From assembly GCF_029433105.1 (NCBI RefSeq), contig NZ_JARNTW010000005.1, forward strand, positions 253,659-317,658: DNA of 64,000 nt, in the 5' to 3' direction. The first letter of the stretch is position 1, and every line of letters begins with the position of its first letter. Shown in pieces: positions 44,630 through 52,120 of the stretch. The notes below the pieces were generated by a model. The model saw only the letters and a list, made by a program, of their open reading frames with translations, was not told where the DNA came from and made no database searches. Made by a program: the position numbers and the translations under genes. This stretch comes from Runella sp. MFBS21. Its GTDB lineage: Bacteria > Bacteroidota > Bacteroidia > Cytophagales > Spirosomataceae.

Positions 44630-47600
44630 CTATTTGATTAATTCAGACGGAGTATGTCCAAATTCCTCTTGAAAAACTTTTGTGAAATAGGACAGGCTTT
44701 CAAAGCCTACTTGAAAGGCTATATCGGAGACGGTTCCGGTTTTTTGTTTGAGTAAATCAGCCGCCCGCTGTAACCTATAACGTCTCACAAACTCTGTCGC
44801 GGTATAATTGGTGAGAGCTTTGAGTTTGCGGCGGAGTTGAAAAGAAGAAAGGCTCATTTCATGGGCAAACTGCGTGATATCGAAGCTACTGTCAGCAATG
44901 TTTTTTTCAATAACTTCTTTTGCTTTTTGGAGGAAAGCTTCATCGATAGAGCTTACTTTTACTTCCGTGGGTCGTAGGTCAACGATAGCTTTACTGAACA
45001 ATTCCTGAAGCTGCCTACGAATTTTGATTAAGTTTTGTACTCGTATTTTGAGTTCATTGGCATCAAAAGGCTTAATAAGGTAATCATCTGCGCCGAGTTC
45101 CAAACCTTCGATGCGGTTGGCTAGGGTGGCTTTAGCGGTGAGTAATATGAAAGGGACATGGCTGGTTTTGGCGGAAGATTTAAGGTATTTACAAAGCTCA
45201 AATCCATCCATACGAGGCATCATAAGGTCACTGATGATAATATCAGGGATAGAGTTCATTGCTTTCTCAAGCCCGTCTATGCCATCTATAGCTTCGATGA
45301 TTTGGTATTCATCCTCAAAAATTTCTCTTATGTAAGTTCTCAAGTCTTGATTGTCTTCCACAATTAACAGCACCTCTTCGGGCATTTTGGGAGGAGGTGG
45401 GGGTGTGAGGGGGGCGTCGGCAGTAGAGAGTGCGGAAATGGCTTCATGCTTTTGTGAATTAAGCGGCCTAATTTGGGTTTTGGAGTCTGCGGCTCTTAAT
45501 GGCAAAGAGAGGCTAAAGGTAGTTCCTAAGTTTTCTTGGCTTGTGACCTGGATTGACCCTTGTAGCAAATCAACTAGTTCTTTGACCAAGGTAAGGCCAA
45601 TGCCGGTACCTTCGTAGTTTTGTTTTTTGGAGACATCGACTTGAAAAAAGCGGTCAAAAATCTTCTCCAAATTTTGTTCAGGAATACCAATGCCGGTGTC
45701 TTTGAGGATAATTTTTATTTGGTCAAAAGCTTCGCTATAATAAATACTCAGTGAAATGCGCCCACCATTTGGGGTAAACTTAAAGGCATTGGAAAGCAGA
45801 TTGAGAATGATTTTTTCGAACTTATCATGGTCAAAAAAAACCGTTGCGTTAGATTTGTTTTGGGCGAATTCAAACTGAATATCTCGGCTTTGTGCCAAAG
45901 ATTGAAAAGAAGTGACCAACACTTGAATAAATTTTGCTAAGTTTCCTGGTTGCGAGTCAACAGTCATTTGTTTAGCATCAAGTTTAGTGACGTCAAGGAG
46001 TTGGTTGATAAGTGTGAGTAAACGCTGCGCGTTTCGTTCGATGAGCGAGAGGCTTTCTAGGGTAGGAAACTTCTTTTTTAATTCCTGAATAGGGCCGATA
46101 ATAAGGGTAAGTGGGGTACGAAATTCGTGTGAAATGTTGGTGAAAAAATTGGTCTTAAGCGTGTCTAATTCTGCTAATCGGGAGGTTTCTTGGTCTTTAA
46201 AACGGATTTGTTCTTTTAATCGTACCCGATTGAGTTGGATATAATAAAGACGATAGAGTACGTAGCAAATTATGATTGAATAAATCAAATACGCTGACCA
46301 AGTTCGATAAAAAGGAGGTCGAATATAAATATGTAGCGCGATAGGTTTGCTCCATAGCTCGCCGTCGGTAGTACCTTGTACTTTGAGTGTATAGTGCCCA
46401 TAGGGAAGTTGGGTAAAATTAGCGAAGCGATTGGTACCTATATCTATCCATTCTTGACCGCTGCCGGATAATTGATATCGAAATCGATTTTTGATAGGGT
46501 TACTCAAGTCCATGACTACAAACTCAAAGGTGAGTGAATTTTGCTTATAGTCTAGTAGTAGTTGTGAAGTATATTCAATAGATTGTTGAAGAATACCAGT
46601 CGTATCGCCAGGAATGACAGTCTTGTTGTTAATTTTTAGGTCAATAATTTTAACGGTGGGTGATTTTTTATTGTGACCTATTTTAGAGGGTCGAAAAATG
46701 GTAATGCCATTGACGCCACCAAAGAGAATCTCGTCTGAAGAGGCTTTGAAATAAGAATTGGTATTAAATTCGTCACCTTGTAGACCATCCGATTTATTAA
46801 AATTACTAAAAATAAAAGTGCTAAGATTGAGTCGAGCAATACCCCTGTTGGTACTTACCCAAAGGTTGTTGTATTCGTCGGAGAGTACCCCATATACTAC
46901 TTTGTTGGGTAATCCTTGGGCTTCTGTAAAATGCTGAAATTGTCCATTTCGTTTGTCGAGGCGTTCGAGCCCCCCTCCTTTGGTACTCACCCATAGATAA
47001 TTGCGCGGCTGTAAAGGGTCATCTAGTAACCCTGATACAAAATCATTGCTTAAACTTTGCCGATTAGTAGGGTTGTTTTTGTAAATCGAAAAAGAAGGTG
47101 ATACATAAGGGTTTTCGACTTTAATGAGACCTTTTTGGGTTCCAATCCATAGATTGCCTAATACATCTTCCAAAAGAGAAAATGTTTCAACAGTGGCGCC
47201 ATTTTGGGGTAATAAGTGCTTATAATTGTGGATTTTATATTGCTCTTTGGTGGGGTCAAAATACAACAAAATACCATCGGTATAACCTATCCACAGCGAC
47301 CCATTTTTACTTTCTAAAAGTCTATAACTAGCCGTAGAGGTTTCTTTGAGAGCAGGAATAGGATATTGTTTTAGTAGTTGCCAGTTGGGGGCATATTTCT
47401 TTAAAGTGCGACTGACTTGAGGTACAACTCTCGTCAATAACCAATAATGGCCCTTTGAGTCTTGCAATAAAGCATCGTGAAGGTCATTGGAGGCATAAGA
47501 AGTGTTGGGTATTTTTTTTAGGGTATTTGTAATTTTGTCTAATTCATAAAAATGATACGAAGGACGATAATTGGCATGTATATATACTTTTCGTTGACGG

Positions 47601-48658
47601 TCTTGGTAGAGGTAGGCTGGCGAATAGCTTGGTAAAAATGACTGAAACTCTTTGGTATGGGGATTAAATTTTAACAGGCCATAGCCTAGAGTGGTAGCCC
47701 ATAGATTATTTTGTTGGTCTTGAAAAATATAATTAATCGTACGAGTCGCCTTACTCAAGTGAAAGGGTATAGAAAGTTGGGCGTGAGCATTTTGAGGCGT
47801 AAGTTCAGAAGTTTTATGAAAATCCTTTATAGGGAGTAGCCACACATACTCCTGATTGTAAATTGTTAAGGTGCTGTCATTCAGTAAGTTTAAACTGCTT
47901 TGTTTATTGGCAGGAACCCGAATTTGTGTTAACTTTTGATGATTCCAATTGATAATTGATTCATCAGTTGCAGCCCAGAAACCGTGCCTGGAGGTTTTCA
48001 AAACAGCATTAGTAACAGTACGCTGGAGGATTTTATGGTGTTTCTGATAAATAGTATCTAGTTGATAAAGGTGCTCGGCATATTGTAGGGGTAGGGGAAC
48101 ATTGTCATGGATAAACTGAGGGATTTGTTGGCTATGTTTGATGTTTACTTTTTCGACCAGATGCGAAAACTCACTGGTAGAGAGAGTAAGCTGACGTGGG
48201 TTAATTTTAAAGTATTTTCCAGCTTGCACGGTGAAAATCCAAATATAACCTTGTTGATCTTCTTTTAGATAAACAATGCTATAATTGCCCGCATTGTTGA
48301 ATCCTTGGTCGCGGATGTCTGCATGGTAAAATTTATGGGTCTTTGGGTCATACAAGTTGAGGCCGTCTTTTTCGGTTCCCACCCATATCCTCCCTTTGGT
48401 GTCTTCCAACAAAGCAGTACAAGTATTGCCAGAAATACTGAAAGGATTGTAGGGGTCATTGGTAAATACCTTGAAATTGTAGCCGTCGTAGCGATTGAGG
48501 CCATCTTTGGTCGCAATCCACATAAAGCCTTCTCGGTCTTGGCGCAGGTCATACACCATGCCTTGCGAAAGCCCGTCAGAAATAGTAATACTTTGCCAAG
48601 GGGAAGATTGTGCAAAAAGAAAGGAAGAGTAAAGATAAAGAATCAAGAAAAAACGCAT
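44630..48658 (-). CDS. Hybrid two-component regulator with beta-propeller sensor (HTCS)
   Basis: 1342 residues from ATG 48658 (MRFFLILYLYSSFLFAQ); an earlier GTG lies beside the promoter. Domains: periplasmic two-component regulator propeller (about 20-690, SDGLSQGMVYDLRQDREGF and many WIGT blades); Y_Y_Y domain (about 700-770); one transmembrane helix (about 786-805); HisKA with the phospho-His near 840 (NISHEFRTPLTLI); HATPase (FKFTPNGG, GTGIGLTLV); receiver with phospho-Asp near 1144 (IIISDLMMPRMDGF); AraC-type HTH (about 1263-1340). One protein thus senses, signals and binds DNA. Such proteins usually control polysaccharide-use loci; here the neighbour is an adhesin. Its kinase-to-HTH half is closely similar to the protein at 52121-54889. 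Confidence 0.93.
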   Translation of the reverse strand: MRFFLILYLYSSFLFAQSSPWQSITISDGLSQGMVYDLRQDREGFMWIATKDGLNRYDGYNFKVFTNDPYNPFSISGNTCTALLEDTKGRIWVGTEKDGLNLYDPKTHKFYHADIRDQGFNNAGNYSIVYLKEDQQGYIWIFTVQAGKYFKINPRQLTLSTSEFSHLVEKVNIKHSQQIPQFIHDNVPLPLQYAEHLYQLDTIYQKHHKILQRTVTNAVLKTSRHGFWAATDESIINWNHQKLTQIRVPANKQSSLNLLNDSTLTIYNQEYVWLLPIKDFHKTSELTPQNAHAQLSIPFHLSKATRTINYIFQDQQNNLWATTLGYGLLKFNPHTKEFQSFLPSYSPAYLYQDRQRKVYIHANYRPSYHFYELDKITNTLKKIPNTSYASNDLHDALLQDSKGHYWLLTRVVPQVSRTLKKYAPNWQLLKQYPIPALKETSTASYRLLESKNGSLWIGYTDGILLYFDPTKEQYKIHNYKHLLPQNGATVETFSLLEDVLGNLWIGTQKGLIKVENPYVSPSFSIYKNNPTNRQSLSNDFVSGLLDDPLQPRNYLWVSTKGGGLERLDKRNGQFQHFTEAQGLPNKVVYGVLSDEYNNLWVSTNRGIARLNLSTFIFSNFNKSDGLQGDEFNTNSYFKASSDEILFGGVNGITIFRPSKIGHNKKSPTVKIIDLKINNKTVIPGDTTGILQQSIEYTSQLLLDYKQNSLTFEFVVMDLSNPIKNRFRYQLSGSGQEWIDIGTNRFANFTQLPYGHYTLKVQGTTDGELWSKPIALHIYIRPPFYRTWSAYLIYSIIICYVLYRLYYIQLNRVRLKEQIRFKDQETSRLAELDTLKTNFFTNISHEFRTPLTLIIGPIQELKKKFPTLESLSLIERNAQRLLTLINQLLDVTKLDAKQMTVDSQPGNLAKFIQVLVTSFQSLAQSRDIQFEFAQNKSNATVFFDHDKFEKIILNLLSNAFKFTPNGGRISLSIYYSEAFDQIKIILKDTGIGIPEQNLEKIFDRFFQVDVSKKQNYEGTGIGLTLVKELVDLLQGSIQVTSQENLGTTFSLSLPLRAADSKTQIRPLNSQKHEAISALSTADAPLTPPPPPKMPEEVLLIVEDNQDLRTYIREIFEDEYQIIEAIDGIDGLEKAMNSIPDIIISDLMMPRMDGFELCKYLKSSAKTSHVPFILLTAKATLANRIEGLELGADDYLIKPFDANELKIRVQNLIKIRRQLQELFSKAIVDLRPTEVKVSSIDEAFLQKAKEVIEKNIADSSFDITQFAHEMSLSSFQLRRKLKALTNYTATEFVRRYRLQRAADLLKQKTGTVSDIAFQVGFESLSYFTKVFQEEFGHTPSELIK

Positions 48659-48678
48659 AATCAATAGGTACTTCACTA

Positions 48679-48686
48679 CAAATATA
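48679..48686 (-). promoter_or_regulatory. -7 element of the propeller hybrid regulator
   Basis: The complement reads TATATTTG, an exact TAnnTTTG match, 20 nt before the ATG at 48658. No good TTTG was seen at the -33 position, where the arms of an inverted repeat lie instead, so an activator may be needed. Confidence 0.5.
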
Positions 48687-48691
48687 GGAGA

Positions 48692-48734
48692 AATCTCATA
48701 AGCATAAATTGAATCTACCTATGCTTATGAGATT
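48692..48734. terminator. 15-bp-stem inverted repeat between adhesin and regulator
   Basis: AATCTCATAAGCATA (48692-48706) and its exact complement (48720-48734) with a 13-nt loop. It is 18 nt after the adhesin stop, so probably a terminator for it. It directly abuts the -7 box of the next gene and could double as an operator. Confidence 0.65.
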
Positions 48735-48752
48735 AAAGTGAAAAAACCTTGA

Positions 48753-51700
48753 TTATATTTTAATGACTTTGATAGATGTTTTTTGGAATGTAGAAGTTGT
48801 TAAGTGTATCCAATAAACCCCCGCTTTTAAATGAGATACATTTAAGGTGGTGGTATACATAGGTGAAGAAACTTGAAAAGAGCCCTGCTGTAATAAAGAA
48901 CCTTGTATATTTGAAATATGCCATTCAACAGATTGTTGAGCAATACCCCTTACGATAAGTTCAAGGATTGAATTTACCACAGGATTGGGAGCGATAGTGA
49001 CCCATTCTTTAGTTTCGCTACTTTCAATATTGCTATTTTCAGCATTGGCGACTCTGGCATTACAATTGGTAATGGTTACAGTTTTAGACCCTGTCATGTT
49101 TCTGTTACAAGACGAAGTAGCTTGAGTAGCCACGACGGTGTATGAACCTGCGGCGGTTTGATTTCCAAAGCTAATGGCATTGCCAGTGCCTGAGATTGGA
49201 GTACCGATGTTGGCATTGCTGCGTCGAAGTTGATAAACAAATCCTTCTTGTGAACCACTTAGGCCAATAGCTACGCCATTTCCACCGTTGCAGTAGCTAC
49301 CTCCCCCAGTGAGAGAAAAGACATTGGGTGTCTGTCCGAGGTTGATTGTAGCAGCTCCATTCATAGTAGTCAGACAAGCCCCTCCTTCCACGAAAGCTTC
49401 TACCGTATAGTTACCAGCTTGGTTTATGTTGGAGAATACGAGGTTGTTACCATTACCAGAGATAGGTTCTCGGAAGTTTTGGTTGTCTTTTTTGAGTTGG
49501 TAAAGTACTCCGACTTGTGAGCCATTGAGGAGGAGGGCGGCGGCAGGAGTGTTACCCGAATTATTAGCACAGAGTGTGGTTCCTCCTTGTAAGGTAAAGA
49601 CAGTTAAAGAAGTAGGCACTGAATTAATGGTTTGCTGCTGAGAAGAAGCCGAGCATGTCGTATTGTTCTGCAATCTTACTTGAAAAGTGTAGTTGCCTGG
49701 GGCAAGCCCGCTAAAAGTGTTGCTTTCTTGCCAGTTGATGCCGTCTTTAGAATATTCCAGAGTACCTGTACCAGAGGCGTTGACGAGGGCGGTTCCGGTG
49801 TTGGTGGCACAAGTAGGCTGAGTCAAATCTATCCCTGAAATGGTTGGAGCAGTGGGCACAGGGTTGACAGTTAGACTTAATGCTTCTGAAATACAACCTG
49901 TTTGCGTGTTTTTAGCAGTTATTGAATAGTTATTTGGAGCTAGTGCACTAAAGGTAGTTTGTGGTTGATAATCAGTACCGTTTACACTATACTCTATATT
50001 GCTTCCCGTTGGCGTAGTAATGGTAATTGTTCCGGTTTGAATGGCACAAGTGGGTTGGGTAGTAACAGATGCCGTAGGTGCGCTAAAGGCACTGCATACT
50101 ACCGTAATGACCACATCATTTCCATCGCCACCGATATAAGATATAGAAGCAGAGAAATTACTTCCTAGAAAACTGCTGATAGTTGCCCCTTCGGCGAGGC
50201 CAATAAAAGTACCAGTAATAGCATCGGTATTGTCATTATCAACAATCTTAAACGTTTGGCCTAATACGGGAACATAAGTACCGCTTAGTGCCAGTGTGGC
50301 TCCGGTCAAATTAATCCCTCCTGACACCGTCAGTTGGGTATATGAGTTTCCAGTACCATCTCCAGGCGTAGTGCCGTTGAGAACAATGGCCACATCACTA
50401 CTAAAGGAAAGCGTACTGCTTGTAACGTCAGTACCCGTAAAAGTAGGTTTCACCGCCGCAGGCGAAGTGCCTGAATCAAGAAGTAATGTACCCCCGCCTG
50501 TACTGATACTTCCACCTTTGATATTGATATCACCATTGCTAATCAACTGCATTGCGGTGGCAGTAGTTCGCGAAATGTCGGCTTCGACGTTGATAGTACC
50601 ACTATTGGCTGCGCCAATGACCAACGTACCGCCACTCACTAGGTCTAGCTCGGTATCAGTTAAACTTAATTGCCCGTTAGTTTCGGTACCGAGAGAGATT
50701 GAGCGAGCAGTAGTAGCTGAGGCTAAGATGACAGTAGAAGAGGTTGCTATTCCCCCAGAAAGTAAAGAGATATTATCCGCATTGATGGTGATTGTTCCAC
50801 CATTTGCTGCGATTCCGCCGTTAGAGCCTTGATCTAAAACAAGGGTTCCCTCTGCCCCAGTTGAAATCGTAATGGGAGCATTGCCGGCATTGTTATTAAA
50901 AACGGAGCCTCCTCCATTGGTTTGAAGGATTTTAAAATCTCTCCCTGCCGTGGCTGATAAGCTTCCGCCGTTACTTTGTACATATGTAGCAGCAGATATG
51001 ACAATATCACGGTCAGCTAGAACTGCTACACTCTGACCGTTTACATCTCCGTATCCGTTTACAGTACCCAAAATAAGGTCACGACCCGCATTCACGGTCA
51101 TCACTCCGCTTGCTGCACCAATCCCGTTTACAGCCCCGTGTTCTGTGATAAGGTCTGAGGCAACCCCCGTAGTCTGTAGGGTTACATTACCCGAACCTTT
51201 CACTTGTTCTACGACTCTCATAGTACCGCTTGTCACTATGTGAATTATTCCGGAAGTACCTGTTGCCGTTACTCCATTTAAGCTACCATTCGTACCGCCA
51301 AGGGTTAGGTCACCAATGTTTGAAACAAATATCCCGGCGTTAGTGGTAGTGCCTTCAAATTTACCGGTTTGTGTATTGATTGGGACGGAGGAGGTTCCCA
51401 CTCCCGCTGTAGCTTGAAAAACTAATTCGGTAGCAATCAGACTAAACGTGGCAGAAGCACTAATAGTACTAGAAACTCCCGTTTGGGCAATATTGATATT
51501 GATTGCAGCAGACGATAGACTTCCACTTCCGCTGAATGTGACATTGTTTGTACCACTACTGATAGAAACATTATCGATTGTTAAAGACGAAACTAAATCG
51601 GCATCTGCAATTGTAATGGTGCTTGTGCCGCTACCAGTGGCAATATCTCCGCCCGATTGGGTAAATACACCACTATTAAGCGTAAAGGAGGTGTTTGCTC

Positions 51701-51878
51701 CACTTTTACTAATTGAGATACTTTCATCGGTAGATAGCGAAATAAGCAAGGTATTGTTGGCATTGTCCCAAGTATAGGTAGCGGCAAACGTATTGCTAAA
51801 CATCATCAAACTTAAAAAGCCACTCATTAATGGTTTAAAGGCAGACTTGAAGAAATGGGGTGTAAATTTTTTTTTCAT
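48753..51878 (-). CDS. Second T9SS-exported adhesin (autotransporter-like beta repeats)
   Basis: 1041 residues. The signal peptide ends near TFA. Residues about 35-590 are a repetitive beta-helix-like region (GNVTLQTTG, INADNISLLSGGI) that ends in the autotransporter-like phrase YIGGDGNDVVITV. Two SprB-like units follow (about 593-753): one divergent, and one nearly the same as the units of the giant adhesin (TQPTCATNTGTALVNASGTG). The next 200 residues (VFTLQGG, then GGGSYCNGG) and the T9SS sorting domain (IAPNPVVNSILELIVRG) also match the giant adhesin closely, except for the very end. It is exported to the surface by T9SS. It lies between the two hybrid regulators and is probably controlled by the one upstream. 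Confidence 0.87.
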   Translation of the reverse strand: MKKKFTPHFFKSAFKPLMSGFLSLMMFSNTFAATYTWDNANNTLLISLSTDESISISKSGANTSFTLNSGVFTQSGGDIATGSGTSTITIADADLVSSLTIDNVSISSGTNNVTFSGSGSLSSAAININIAQTGVSSTISASATFSLIATELVFQATAGVGTSSVPINTQTGKFEGTTTNAGIFVSNIGDLTLGGTNGSLNGVTATGTSGIIHIVTSGTMRVVEQVKGSGNVTLQTTGVASDLITEHGAVNGIGAASGVMTVNAGRDLILGTVNGYGDVNGQSVAVLADRDIVISAATYVQSNGGSLSATAGRDFKILQTNGGGSVFNNNAGNAPITISTGAEGTLVLDQGSNGGIAANGGTITINADNISLLSGGIATSSTVILASATTARSISLGTETNGQLSLTDTELDLVSGGTLVIGAANSGTINVEADISRTTATAMQLISNGDINIKGGSISTGGGTLLLDSGTSPAAVKPTFTGTDVTSSTLSFSSDVAIVLNGTTPGDGTGNSYTQLTVSGGINLTGATLALSGTYVPVLGQTFKIVDNDNTDAITGTFIGLAEGATISSFLGSNFSASISYIGGDGNDVVITVVCSAFSAPTASVTTQPTCAIQTGTITITTPTGSNIEYSVNGTDYQPQTTFSALAPNNYSITAKNTQTGCISEALSLTVNPVPTAPTISGIDLTQPTCATNTGTALVNASGTGTLEYSKDGINWQESNTFSGLAPGNYTFQVRLQNNTTCSASSQQQTINSVPTSLTVFTLQGGTTLCANNSGNTPAAALLLNGSQVGVLYQLKKDNQNFREPISGNGNNLVFSNINQAGNYTVEAFVEGGACLTTMNGAATINLGQTPNVFSLTGGGSYCNGGNGVAIGLSGSQEGFVYQLRRSNANIGTPISGTGNAISFGNQTAAGSYTVVATQATSSCNRNMTGSKTVTITNCNARVANAENSNIESSETKEWVTIAPNPVVNSILELIVRGIAQQSVEWHISNIQGSLLQQGSFQVSSPMYTTTLNVSHLKAGVYWIHLTTSTFQKTSIKVIKI
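49620..49859 (-). repeat. Single 240-bp unit shared with the giant adhesin array
   Basis: This unit encodes the same 80-residue repeat (DLTQPTCATNTGTALVNASG onward) as the 17-unit array at 35412-39490, with only scattered base differences. It is a possible donor or recipient for recombination between the two adhesin genes, about 10 kb apart and in the same orientation. Confidence 0.85.
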
Positions 51879-51944
51879 GAGTTGAGCATTTGATTTTCAG
51901 GGAATCGTATTTGATAAAACAAGGATTGAGTAATACAAGACAGG

Positions 51945-51973
51945 CAAACTTTACACTTATCGATAAGTGCAAA
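51945..51973 (-). promoter_or_regulatory. Promoter-like site with a 16-bp palindrome in its spacer
   Basis: On the minus strand: TTTG (complement of 51970-51973), then the perfect palindrome CACTTATCGATAAGTG (51954-51969), then TAAAGTTTG (complement of 51945-51953), a near -7 box with one extra base. It lies 67 nt before the second adhesin gene. A further hairpin GCGATA-AAA-TATCGC is at 51994-52008. Confidence 0.45.
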
Positions 51974-52120
51974 GAAGCAAGCAGCCTTTTAGTGCGATAA
52001 AATATCGCAAATGTGTGGTTTTTGTAAAAAGAAGGGTTAACACAAATCCAGCATTCTTTGCCATAAATCCAGCAATCTGACAAAAAAACTATGAAATCAT
52101 AACTTTAGAGCCTTTTAAGA

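Noticed and set aside
34550-51878. CRISPR-like array
   Set aside because: The repeats are 240-bp coding units without short repeat-spacer structure; no cas genes are present.
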